64,000 nucleotides of DNA, from positions 248,001 to 312,000 of the forward strand of contig NZ_QRAP01000005.1 of NCBI RefSeq assembly GCF_003363015.1, read 5' to 3'. Below are positions 35,897 through 44,296 of the stretch, in pieces. Source of the stretch: Enterobacillus tribolii. GTDB lineage: Bacteria > Pseudomonadota > Gammaproteobacteria > Enterobacterales > Enterobacteriaceae. Within the stretch, counting starts at the first letter, position 1; every line of letters starts with the position of its first letter. Under the pieces are notes generated by a model that saw nothing but the letters and a program-made list of their open reading frames with translations, was not told where the DNA came from and made no database searches. The position numbers and the translations under genes were made by a program.

Positions 35897-38401
35897 ATGG
35901 AAAAGAATAGACCGCCAGTTTTTTACCTGCGCCGCCTGGGTGTTTATATATTTTTTGCTATATTTGGTTCCCCATCATCGCTCATGGCGGTAGAGTTTAA
36001 TTTAGATATTCTGGATGCTGAAGATCGCGAGAATATCGACTTATCACGTTTTTCCCAGGCTGGCTACTTTATGCCTGGAACATATACTTTAAATATGCGG
36101 CTGAACGAACACGGTATTTCTGACCAGGACGTGTCTTTCGTTGAAAGAATACGTGATGGTAAAGCTACCGTGGAGGCCTGTTTGACGCCGGAACAGGTCG
36201 ATCTTCTTGGGCTGCGTGAAGATGCGATAAAGAAGATCACGTGGCTTGATAATGGTCGCTGTGCAGATTTTTCCGCCCTTGATGGCATCGTCATGAGGGG
36301 CGATTTATCTGAGTCTTCTCTCCATATGGCGGTGCCGCAAGCCTGGCTGGAATACCAGGATGCTTCCTGGCTACCAATTTCTCGCTGGGAAGAGGGTGTT
36401 CCCGGGATATTACTCGACTATAACCTGAATACCAACGTTTCCTGGACTCGTCAGGGCAGCCAAAACCAAAGCGCAAGCGTCAGTGGTTCCACCGGTTTTA
36501 ACCTGGGGGCTTGGCGTATGCGCGCTGACTATCAGGGAAGTTATTACAACACGACCGGACGTGCTAACAGCAGTGTGAATAACTTTGACTGGAGCCGCGT
36601 GTATGCCTATCGCTCACTGCCAGCCATCATGTCGAAGCTGAGCGTGGGTGAAGCTTATATTACTTCAGACCTTTTTGATTCCTGGCGCTATACCGGGATT
36701 TCATTGGTGAGTGATGAAAGTCAGTTGCCGCCGAAGCTGCGCGGGTATGCGCCCGAGGTATCAGGTATCGCACGTACCAATGCCAAAGTGACGGTCAGCC
36801 AGCAGGGACGGGTAATTTATGAAAGTACCGTTGCGGCAGGGCCGTTTCGCATTCAGGAACTGAGCAGTGCGTTGAGTGGGCGCCTGGATGTGCGGGTTGA
36901 AGAACAAGACGGCTCGGAGCAAACCTTCTCAGTAGACACTGCGCAGGTTCCCTACCTGACGCGCCCGGGGCAGTTACGTTACAAGCTGGCCACGGGCCGG
37001 CCACGGGACTACAACCACCATACCCAGGGCCCCTATTTTATGACGGGAGAGCTCTCCTGGGGCTTGTCTAATGCCTGGTCGTTGTATGGCGGTACGATCC
37101 TTTCGCAGGACTACAACAGCGTAGCGCTGGGCGCCGGCCGTGATATGAATGCGTTCGGCACATTGTCTGCGGATGTCACCCACGCGAGTGCGCGTTTCCC
37201 GGGGGAGAAGAACCGTCATGGACGCTCATGGCGTCTCAGCTACTCTAAGCGCTTTGATGAAATCAGCAGCGAGCTGACCTTCGCTGGCTACCGCTTCTCA
37301 GAGCAGGACTATGTCACGATGGGCGAATACCTGGATATGCGTTATCGCGACGGCTATGTGGGCAACAGTAAAGAACTGTACACCGTACAGGCAACCAAAA
37401 ATTTTGAAGATCTCAGGCTATCAGCCAACGTCAACTGGTCCCACCAAACATACTGGAACCGCCCTGCGAATGATCGATACAGCGTTTCACTGAACAAATA
37501 TTTTGATCTCGGTGACTGGCGTCATCTGGCCGTTTCCCTGAATGCGGCACGCAGCGAGTTCAATGGGCGAAAAGATGACACTGCCTACATCTCGCTGAGT
37601 ATGCCATTGGGATCGGGTACCGCAGGCTACAACAGCAGCATAAGTAACAGCCGCTATATGCAGAATGCCAGCTGGAGCCAGCGTCTGGGCAACAATGATT
37701 ATTACCGCATCAATGCCGGCAACAGTTTTGGCGGAGGCCTGGGAACCCGCAGCCAGGCGAGTGGTTACTACTCGCACTATGGCAATAATGCCGATATCAC
37801 GACCAACTTTAACTGGGCACAGAGTCAGTACACCTCTTTTGGGATATCCGTCAGTGGCGGAATGACCGCGACCCCCGGTGGCGCTGCGCTCCATTCCGGA
37901 GGGGTACAGGGCGGCACGCGACTGATGGTCAGCACCGATGGCGTGAGCGGGGTTCCGGTGGGTTATCAGGGCTATACCAACGCTTTTGGTATAGCGGTAA
38001 TTCCTGGTGTGCCTAATTACTTTCGCACCCGCGCGGAGATCGACGTTAACCGCCTGCCTGATGATGTGGAGTCGGCTGGTTCGCCGATTGCTGAATTGGC
38101 TCTCACCGAAGGGGCAATCGGATTCCGGCGTTTCGACGTGCTGAAGGGCGCTAAAGTTGTGGCGGTTTTTAGTCAGCAAGATGGCCGGCATCCGCCATTT
38201 GGCGCCACGGTACTCAATGCCAAAGCGCGTGAACTGGGGATGATCAGCGACAGCGGGCTGGCCTGGTTGACCGGGGTAAACCCGAATGAACGTTTAACAG
38301 TGCACTGGGGAGGATCTGCTCAGTGTGAAGTCGTAATGCCTCAGGTACTTCCTGCACAGCAGCAGTTGTTGCTGCCTTGCACACCGGTAACTGGCGGTTG
38401 A
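35897..38401 (+). CDS. Outer-membrane fimbrial usher
   Basis: An 834-residue usher (PapC/MrpC/FimD family) that receives chaperone-subunit complexes and secretes the fibre. Visible are the signal peptide ending near MA|VEFN, the N-terminal FNLDILDAEDRENIDLSRF motif, a Cys pair (CLTPEQ...CADFSAL), the plug-proximal SDESQLPPKLRGYAPEVSG, and a C-terminal domain with Cys pair (CEVVMP...LLPC). Length is typical. The start is 116 bases after the previous gene. It is the intact relative of the relic at 30713-30860. Confidence 0.96.
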   Translation: MEKNRPPVFYLRRLGVYIFFAIFGSPSSLMAVEFNLDILDAEDRENIDLSRFSQAGYFMPGTYTLNMRLNEHGISDQDVSFVERIRDGKATVEACLTPEQVDLLGLREDAIKKITWLDNGRCADFSALDGIVMRGDLSESSLHMAVPQAWLEYQDASWLPISRWEEGVPGILLDYNLNTNVSWTRQGSQNQSASVSGSTGFNLGAWRMRADYQGSYYNTTGRANSSVNNFDWSRVYAYRSLPAIMSKLSVGEAYITSDLFDSWRYTGISLVSDESQLPPKLRGYAPEVSGIARTNAKVTVSQQGRVIYESTVAAGPFRIQELSSALSGRLDVRVEEQDGSEQTFSVDTAQVPYLTRPGQLRYKLATGRPRDYNHHTQGPYFMTGELSWGLSNAWSLYGGTILSQDYNSVALGAGRDMNAFGTLSADVTHASARFPGEKNRHGRSWRLSYSKRFDEISSELTFAGYRFSEQDYVTMGEYLDMRYRDGYVGNSKELYTVQATKNFEDLRLSANVNWSHQTYWNRPANDRYSVSLNKYFDLGDWRHLAVSLNAARSEFNGRKDDTAYISLSMPLGSGTAGYNSSISNSRYMQNASWSQRLGNNDYYRINAGNSFGGGLGTRSQASGYYSHYGNNADITTNFNWAQSQYTSFGISVSGGMTATPGGAALHSGGVQGGTRLMVSTDGVSGVPVGYQGYTNAFGIAVIPGVPNYFRTRAEIDVNRLPDDVESAGSPIAELALTEGAIGFRRFDVLKGAKVVAVFSQQDGRHPPFGATVLNAKARELGMISDSGLAWLTGVNPNERLTVHWGGSAQCEVVMPQVLPAQQQLLLPCTPVTGG

Positions 38402-38420
38402 GAAGGTAAGTGGTGATGTT

Positions 38421-39155
38421 ATGAAAGGACAAAATACAGCACTTGCAGTATTGCTGGGGAGCTTGTCAGCAGGTCTGGCAAGCGAAGCGGGAGCGGCGAT
38501 TGCGCTGGACAGGACGAGGGCTATTTTCCCTGGTTCGGAAAAGAGTATTTCCATGACCATTACAAATGACAGTGACTCTATGCCATACCTGGCTCAGGGA
38601 TGGATAGAGGATGCACAAGGTAAAAAAATCAACGGGCCTCTGGTCGTCGTCCCTCCGCTGCAACGCCTTGAAGCAAAGGGTAAGAGCATGATGCGCATTA
38701 ACGCGCTGCCTGATGTGGCATCGCTGCCACAGGATCGGGAGAGCCTCTTCTATTTTAATGTGCGTGAGGTACCACCAAAAAGCGAACGTCCCAATGTTAT
38801 GCAGTTAGCTTTACACACCAAGATCAAGTTGTTCTACCGGCCAAAGGCGATCCTGCCACAGAAATACAGTCGCTGGGATAACCAGTTGGTGCTGCATAAG
38901 GTGAGCGGCGGTTATCGGGTGGAAAATCCGACGCCTTATTACATGACAGTGATTGGCATTACAGCTGCACCGAAAACGGCGGTTCCACAGGGATTCGAGA
39001 CCGTGATGGTGGCGCCTAAATCCAGTGCGGTGGTGAACAGTGCTCAGTTCGCTACGCCGCACGTTACCACTATCAACGACTTCGGCGGCAAACCGACGCT
39101 TCCGTTCAACTGCCGCGGTGATATTTGTCGGGCGGGTGAATCACCGGCAACGTGA
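38421..39155 (+). CDS. Periplasmic fimbrial chaperone 1 (PapD-like)
   Basis: A 244-residue two-domain Ig-fold chaperone with signal peptide ending near AGA|AIALDRTR. It has the subunit-binding strand region (NVMQLALHTKIKLFYRP), the conserved Arg in LDRTRAIF, Lys in IKLFYRP, and NPTPYYMTV in domain 2. The short F1-G1 loop suggests the FGS type used for rod fimbriae. It starts 19 bases after the usher. A second chaperone gene lies further down the same operon. Confidence 0.94.
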   Translation: MKGQNTALAVLLGSLSAGLASEAGAAIALDRTRAIFPGSEKSISMTITNDSDSMPYLAQGWIEDAQGKKINGPLVVVPPLQRLEAKGKSMMRINALPDVASLPQDRESLFYFNVREVPPKSERPNVMQLALHTKIKLFYRPKAILPQKYSRWDNQLVLHKVSGGYRVENPTPYYMTVIGITAAPKTAVPQGFETVMVAPKSSAVVNSAQFATPHVTTINDFGGKPTLPFNCRGDICRAGESPAT

Positions 39156-39185
39156 CCGCCCTGAGGCCACGCACAGGAGAATGTG

Positions 39186-39782
39186 ATGAAACAACAATTT
39201 GGTCGTACCACTCTACTGCTGTGGCTGCTGACGGCTGGAATGGCGTCTGTGGCAGGGGCTGCAAACTGGGATACCGATGGGCTGAACGGTGGAATTCGCG
39301 CCACCGGGACGCTGGTGGCCTCTCCTTGTGTGCTGTTACCGGAGTCGGCAGAACAAGAGCTCGATCTGGGCAGTACCGTTGCCTGGGGGCTGGCTCAGCC
39401 CGGAAATGTCACTTCACCCGTGTTGGTATACATCAAACTTGATGGATGTCCCGGAGAATTCCAGTTTATGCGTGATGGCCAGTTGATGCGGGGCTCCACC
39501 GTGTTGACCGGGCAGTCGGCCGTGAAAATGACGATGTACGGAGAAGTGGAACCGACGGACGGACGCTTCTTCCGGATTCACGGTGGGGCTGCCGGGGTCG
39601 CGCTGCGCCTCAGTGATGCACAGGGGGAACTCCTGCGCCCGGGTATACAGAGTCGTCCGCAGGTTCTTAATCCGGGGCGTAATGATCTGGTATTTCAGGC
39701 ACAACTGTGGCGCACATCGGCACCGGAACTGATAGCCGGAGAGTGGCGCAGCGTGGTGAATATCGGGTTGGAGTACGAATAA
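39186..39782 (+). CDS. Minor fimbrial subunit (MrpE-like position)
   Basis: A 198-residue pilin-like protein with signal peptide (MKQQFGRTTLLLWLLTAGMA) ending near AGA|ANWDTD, Cys pair ASPCVL...LDGCPGE and a C-terminal beta zipper ending GLEYE. The ATG at 39186 follows AGGAG; the alternative GTG one codon earlier is less likely. It overlaps the next gene by one base (TAATG). Probably part of the tip fibrillum or an adaptor. Confidence 0.85.
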   Translation: MKQQFGRTTLLLWLLTAGMASVAGAANWDTDGLNGGIRATGTLVASPCVLLPESAEQELDLGSTVAWGLAQPGNVTSPVLVYIKLDGCPGEFQFMRDGQLMRGSTVLTGQSAVKMTMYGEVEPTDGRFFRIHGGAAGVALRLSDAQGELLRPGIQSRPQVLNPGRNDLVFQAQLWRTSAPELIAGEWRSVVNIGLEYE

Positions 39783-40312
39783 TGACTAAACAGATAACGC
39801 GCACACTCAGCCTGTTGAGCATTCCTCTGTTGTTGTTTGTGCTGGCCGGAATGTCCTCCACCAGCGCCGATACAGATGTCAATTTCAGTGGAACACTGGT
39901 TGCCGACCCCTGCGAACTGCACGTGGACTCGGAAGATCAGACTGTCGACTTCCGAAACGTGCCATCAAAGACGTTTATTAAGTATCACCGCAGTGAGCGG
40001 GAACGTTTTTCGATCTGGCTGACCGAGTGTGATTTATCGTTGGGGGATACGGTAACGGTAACCTTCATGGGTACGGAAGATATCGAACAACCGGGACTGT
40101 TCGCAGTAACCGGCGCGGCTAAGGGGATAGCCATCGCCGTTGAGTCTGCGGATGGTATCCCGGTGGTACCGAATATCCCTATGCGCCCGTCAGCGCTGAC
40201 CGCAGGCAACACTTTTCTGGATTTCCAGGCTTTTATTTCCGCCCCCGTTCATAGCAGGGTACGGGAAGGAGACTTTGAATGCGTGACGGTTTTTCTGCTG
40301 GAGTATGACTAA
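39782..40312 (+). CDS. Minor fimbrial subunit
   Basis: A 176-residue pilin-like protein with signal peptide (MTKQITRTLSLLSIPLLLFV) ending near SSTSA|DTDVN, Cys pair ADPCEL...LTECDLS and the end FLLEYD. The start is fixed by the TAATG overlap with the preceding subunit. This extra subunit is one of the additions relative to the eight-gene mrpA-H layout. Confidence 0.83.
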   Translation: MTKQITRTLSLLSIPLLLFVLAGMSSTSADTDVNFSGTLVADPCELHVDSEDQTVDFRNVPSKTFIKYHRSERERFSIWLTECDLSLGDTVTVTFMGTEDIEQPGLFAVTGAAKGIAIAVESADGIPVVPNIPMRPSALTAGNTFLDFQAFISAPVHSRVREGDFECVTVFLLEYD

Positions 40313-40324
40313 AGGTTGGGTGTT

Positions 40325-41074
40325 ATGAAGAAGATGATTGTTTATGCCATGGCTTCAGCATTGTTATTGAGCTGTCTGTTACCCGCCCAGGCTGCATTAA
40401 CGGTTAATCGTTCGCGGGTCATTATGAATGAAGGAGATAAAACCGTCAGTATGACCGTCACCAACCGCAACAATAAGGAACCTTACCTCGCACAGGTATG
40501 GATTGAGGATGCGGCGGAAAATAAACTCTCGGGTCCGCTGATGGTGTTACCACCGGTACAACGTATTGAAGCCGGCGCGAAAAGCGCGGTGCGGATTCAG
40601 GCATTAGCCGGTCTGGACAAGCTGCCAAAGGATCGGGAGAGTGTGTTTTGGTTTAACCTGCGTGAGATCCCACCCCGCAGTGAAAAGTCGAATGTGCTCA
40701 CGCTGGCACTGCAAACGCGGCTGAAGATTTTCTGGCGCCCTGCATCCATTAAAATCGACGCGAAAACCGATACCGTTCCGGGGCTGGCAAATATCACCCT
40801 GGAAAAAGGCAACGACGGTTATTCACTGAAAAATCCCACCCCCTATCACCTGACGTTTGTTGAAGTCCGCAGTTCGCTAAAGGGCAAGGGAAAAGAAGGA
40901 TTTGAGCCGGTAATGATAGCGCCGAAGAGCCAGAGTGCGTTGACGCAGGGAAGAGAGACGTTAGGCGACTCGCCAACCCTGGTATTTGTTAACGACTACG
41001 GCAGCTTGCGTTTATTGCCATTCAAGTGCGCAGGTGCTGTCTGTAAGGCGCAGCCTGTGGTAACACCGGAATAA
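40325..41074 (+). CDS. Periplasmic fimbrial chaperone 2 (PapD-like)
   Basis: A 249-residue Ig-fold chaperone with signal peptide (MKKMIVYAMASALLLSCLLP) ending near AQA|ALTVNRSR. Subunit-binding strand NVLTLALQTRLKIFWRP and domain-2 motif NPTPYHLTFVEV are intact. It is a paralogue of chaperone 1 but clearly diverged, so it may serve the tip subunits encoded after it. I chose the ATG at 40325; a TTG three codons earlier is possible. Confidence 0.93.
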   Translation: MKKMIVYAMASALLLSCLLPAQAALTVNRSRVIMNEGDKTVSMTVTNRNNKEPYLAQVWIEDAAENKLSGPLMVLPPVQRIEAGAKSAVRIQALAGLDKLPKDRESVFWFNLREIPPRSEKSNVLTLALQTRLKIFWRPASIKIDAKTDTVPGLANITLEKGNDGYSLKNPTPYHLTFVEVRSSLKGKGKEGFEPVMIAPKSQSALTQGRETLGDSPTLVFVNDYGSLRLLPFKCAGAVCKAQPVVTPE

Positions 41075-41091
41075 CGGTCCGGAGGGATAAC

Positions 41092-41595
41092 ATGAATATA
41101 TGGAAATTGATACCCCTTGCGCTGTTCTGTCTTGCCGGTACCTCTGCCGGCAGCCGGGCTGCGGATGGCGGAACTACCCAGTTGACCATCTCTGGCAATA
41201 TCGTTGAGCCAGACTGCGTGATCAATGATAACCAGCAAATTGTCGTGAATTTCGGTGAGGTACTCACTACCCGAATTGATGGTTCGAATTATGAAACGCC
41301 AATTAACTATACCCTGAGCTGCCCGCAACTGATCCGTAATACGTTAAAAATTAACCTGAAAGGGACAGCGGCGTCATTTAACAGCGGGTTGTTCGTGACC
41401 GATGTCTCCGGTCTTGGGATCCGGGTATTAGATGCCTCGAAAGCGGTGATTACCCCTAATACCGGAGCCGTTAACTTTACCTATGCCGCCAACAACCCGC
41501 CGGCTTTGTATGCGATACCGGTGGCGCAGGCCAACGTAACGTTGCCGAATGGGGCGTTTAACGGTTCAGCGACCATGGTTTTCAGCTATCAATAA
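41092..41595 (+). CDS. Minor fimbrial subunit (MrpF-like position)
   Basis: A 167-residue pilin-like protein with signal peptide (MNIWKLIPLALFCLAGTSAG) ending near SRA|ADGGT, Cys pair EPDCVI...LSCPQL and the zipper end ATMVFSYQ. It is 17 bases after chaperone 2 and 11 before the next subunit, so it is part of the same operon. The layout suggests a tip fibrillum or adaptor role, as MrpF/PapK-like proteins have. Confidence 0.85.
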   Translation: MNIWKLIPLALFCLAGTSAGSRAADGGTTQLTISGNIVEPDCVINDNQQIVVNFGEVLTTRIDGSNYETPINYTLSCPQLIRNTLKINLKGTAASFNSGLFVTDVSGLGIRVLDASKAVITPNTGAVNFTYAANNPPALYAIPVAQANVTLPNGAFNGSATMVFSYQ

Positions 41596-41606
41596 GGAAT
41601 GACCTG

Positions 41607-42119
41607 ATGCGTCAGTTTATAGCAGCCGTTCTGTTGGGAGCCCTGTCCGTCGGCGTGGGATCGGCAATCGCCGCCAACGAAGCAGAGATCATTTTTAAAG
41701 GGATACTGGTGAATCCCCCCCCCTGCGCCATTGATAACGATCAGGCGATCCATGTTCCATTTGGCGACCGTTTGTCCATCAAGAAGGTCAGTGACGGTAT
41801 TTATCGTAAGGATGTGCCTTATAACCTTGTATGTGACAGCACGTCCGGTCGCGACTGGAAGTTAATGTTGAGCGTGCACGGAAGTCTTGCGGCATTTGAT
41901 ACCACAGACCGGGCGACGGTAGGCACTTCGTTGGGCAACATCGGTAACCTCGGCGTGAAAATACTGCGTAACGGGCAGCCATTTACCTTCGATTCGCCGG
42001 TGGAAATCAGCCTGTCGGCAATGCCGAAACTCGAAGCGTTACTGGTACAGCGTCCGAATATTGAGCTGGTGGAAGGGCCATTTGAAGCAACGGTCACCCT
42101 GAAAGCGGAATATTTATGA
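41607..42119 (+). CDS. Minor fimbrial subunit with a 9-C coding tract (MrpG-like position)
   Basis: A 170-residue pilin-like protein with signal peptide ending near AIA|ANEAEI, Cys pair NPPPCAI...YNLVCDS and the zipper end VTLKAEYL. The Pro-Pro-Pro codons are a run of nine C at 41715-41723, near codon 37; gain or loss of one C would abolish the protein. It sits directly before the adhesin, where the adaptor (MrpG/PapF) is expected. Confidence 0.85.
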   Translation: MRQFIAAVLLGALSVGVGSAIAANEAEIIFKGILVNPPPCAIDNDQAIHVPFGDRLSIKKVSDGIYRKDVPYNLVCDSTSGRDWKLMLSVHGSLAAFDTTDRATVGTSLGNIGNLGVKILRNGQPFTFDSPVEISLSAMPKLEALLVQRPNIELVEGPFEATVTLKAEYL

Positions 42120-42163
42120 TGGGACACAGACTGCGGAGCATTGTGTATGGTGGTAACGTATTT

Positions 42164-43120
42164 ATGAAAAAGAGAATATTACAGAGATTCGTCCTGATAA
42201 CAGGCCTGATACTATCGGGGGCGTTGTTGTATTCTGTACCCGCATCGGCCGCGAATTGTAATGCGATGAGTAATCAGGGAGGTTGCCCGACAGTACAATC
42301 TGTGCAGGCCAACGGCGGTTCTGCTTCAATAAACTGGGCGGCAGATATGTTTGCGCAAACCTTTGCCTCCATTTCAGGGACAAGAGCGGCGACCTGGGGA
42401 TTGTATATGGTGAATAACTGGAGCACGTCGATGAATGGGCACTGGTTTAGCGGCGGGACATATACACCCATTCTGACAGTGAATAATACAGACCCTGCGC
42501 GTAAAGCTGATGGTTCTTCCGGAACGGATTATTGCACCAACGATCCCTTTTATTGCACGCATGAAATGATGGCGGCCCGTTTTTACCAAAAATATGGGTT
42601 TTCCGGCGTTGCAAATGTAACGTTACCGTCCAGTTGGCCGGCTCATCGCCCCCCCTGTATGATTTTTGGTGCATATTCATCGGTAAACAGTACTTTCCAC
42701 ACCGTCTTTGCGCCGTCAATTGCGGAGCCCTGCCAGCCCGGTTTTCCAGGCACCGTTGAGCCTGAACCAGACCCCGAATGGTGCGGTATGAGTACCAGTG
42801 AACTGCTCTATGAATTTAATGATCTATCGCCTGGCGATGTAAATGGAAAATCTCTCGAGAAGTCCGCGACGATGACATGCAGCGGTGCAGGGGTTTCTTA
42901 TAACCTGTATTTACAAAATGTCAGCACGACCGGCAGAGATAAAGTGAGTCTTGGCCGGGGTGTTACCGCCACAGTAACGGCCAACAATCAGGCTTTGCAG
43001 TCTAATCGCACCTCTGTAGGCGCCAGTCAGACATTATTAATCAAAGTTTCATTAAGCGGCGTACCGACAAGCACCGGGCCTATCGGCGGCGTGGGTATTC
43101 TGGCTGTAAACTATAATTGA
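42164..43120 (+). CDS. Probable fimbrial tip adhesin (MrpH/PapG-like two-domain)
   Basis: A 318-residue secreted protein with signal peptide (MKKRILQRFVLITGLILSGA) ending near ASA|ANCN. A receptor-binding-type domain (about 30-195) carries six Cys and His93, His133, His161 and His179. A proline-rich linker (EPEPDP, about 199-204) and a C-terminal pilin domain (C207...C239, ending ILAVNYN) follow. MrpH of Proteus binds through a three-His zinc site; the His set here may be comparable, but this is inference. I chose the ATG at 42164 for its normal signal peptide; an ATG at 42116 overlaps the previous stop. A 7-C run lies at 42659-42665. Confidence 0.83.
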   Translation: MKKRILQRFVLITGLILSGALLYSVPASAANCNAMSNQGGCPTVQSVQANGGSASINWAADMFAQTFASISGTRAATWGLYMVNNWSTSMNGHWFSGGTYTPILTVNNTDPARKADGSSGTDYCTNDPFYCTHEMMAARFYQKYGFSGVANVTLPSSWPAHRPPCMIFGAYSSVNSTFHTVFAPSIAEPCQPGFPGTVEPEPDPEWCGMSTSELLYEFNDLSPGDVNGKSLEKSATMTCSGAGVSYNLYLQNVSTTGRDKVSLGRGVTATVTANNQALQSNRTSVGASQTLLIKVSLSGVPTSTGPIGGVGILAVNYN

Positions 43121-43206
43121 ATTATTTCAGAAAATTGAAATCTCAATTACGTTTTTTTGGTCACAACCGTTGGTGTATCCCATTTTCGCTTTTGGGCTAC
43201 TGAGAT

Positions 43207-43259
43207 ACACCAACGCATTGTTTTACAAAGAAGTGGGAGTTGACCGATAAGCCGGGTTC
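43207..43259. repeat. 53-bp direct repeat, copy 1 (rnpB 3'-end copy, left cassette boundary)
   Basis: Identical over 53 bases to 46325-46377, with similarity continuing at least 6 bases further left after one mismatch. The right part equals the last 28 or so bases of rnpB (minus strand); the rest matches the sequence just downstream of rnpB. An inverted repeat (CGTTGGTGTATC near 43169 and its inverse at 43203-43214) precedes it. Either a split tandem rnpB 3' repeat, as known in E. coli, or an integration-site duplication. Confidence 0.9.
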
Positions 43260-43624
43260 GTTCAACCATACGTCAGGTATCTACAGCGCCGAAGTTGTCT
43301 TGTGCCGCAGACTGTATCTCACTTTGTGTGGCAGATAAAGCAAGTTAACAAGCAAAAAAATGGCAGGGACAAAACCCAGCCACTTTGCTGAAAATTGAAA
43401 CAAATATTGAGTTTAAAAGGACGTCATTTGAGGTGATAGATAAAAACCAGCTATGCGCGAGAAGCGGAGTTTCACTGCAGCAAACATCACAGCATGCCAA
43501 TGAGCTGGGAGCAGCCCAGTAAGAAAATAAGTATGAAGCTGTAATGACTTTTCGATGATCACTTCTTGATTTTGTCATAATATTTATGTTGAAATCATGA
43601 AGTGGAACTACCGGAGAGACTTTC

Positions 43625-44296
43625 ATGACCATACCTTACTGTATCCTGCATACCGAAGCTGATTCAGATGTTGTACTTAATGGACTGGGCTTTTCAGAAA
43701 ACGATATTCATGCCGCTCTGACATCTGCTTTATACGAGCGCCGCAAATCCAGCAAGCTTCACCCCGCAGTCGATGCAGGGTTCCGTTTCTGGAGTGAAAT
43801 GGTTGCCGCGACACGTCGTGTACTAATTGGTAAGGGTAACGGCTGGTCCCCTGAAGTGGTCAAGCGAATGGAAATGGTCGCTAACTCGGCCAGAGGAGTT
43901 AATCTGATTATCACCTCGGGTGACAGACACACCGGGCGTCCTGATGGATTGCCGAAAACCAAAAATGCCAAGGGGGAGGCAACTCGCTCGATTGTTCACA
44001 ACAATCCTGGCACAGTTGATATGTTCCAGACGGATGCGTTGTATCCAGGCAAATCTGAAATCACTCCGATAGATAGCACTCGTACTTATATCGTCCTGTA
44101 TTATTATGATGCGGCTAACAAAGAGGTTCGCTGCGAAGTGTCTTATCCGGTAGGAATGGTGAATCAGGACGGATTTGCCCGCGTAAGCGCATGGAGTGAG
44201 CGTATTATTTTGAATCCTCTGCCATTTGAAGGTGCGGATATTTTCCCTGATGAGGATTTCGATGATGACATATCAATTACTGTTGAAAGCAAATGA
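43625..44296 (+). CDS. Unknown protein translationally coupled to an ImmA-like peptidase
   Basis: A 223-residue soluble protein with no signal peptide or membrane segment. It begins MTIPYCILHTEADSDVVLNG, has a central basic part (SARGVNLIITSGDRHTGRPD) and ends in an acidic tail (FPDEDFDDD). I do not recognise the family. A GGAGAG site precedes the ATG. Its stop overlaps the next start by 4 bases (ATGA), so it is coupled to the XRE/ImmA-type gene; such pairs are often toxin-antitoxin-like or phage-response modules. It is the first gene inside the rnpB-bounded cassette. Confidence 0.8.
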   Translation: MTIPYCILHTEADSDVVLNGLGFSENDIHAALTSALYERRKSSKLHPAVDAGFRFWSEMVAATRRVLIGKGNGWSPEVVKRMEMVANSARGVNLIITSGDRHTGRPDGLPKTKNAKGEATRSIVHNNPGTVDMFQTDALYPGKSEITPIDSTRTYIVLYYYDAANKEVRCEVSYPVGMVNQDGFARVSAWSERIILNPLPFEGADIFPDEDFDDDISITVESK

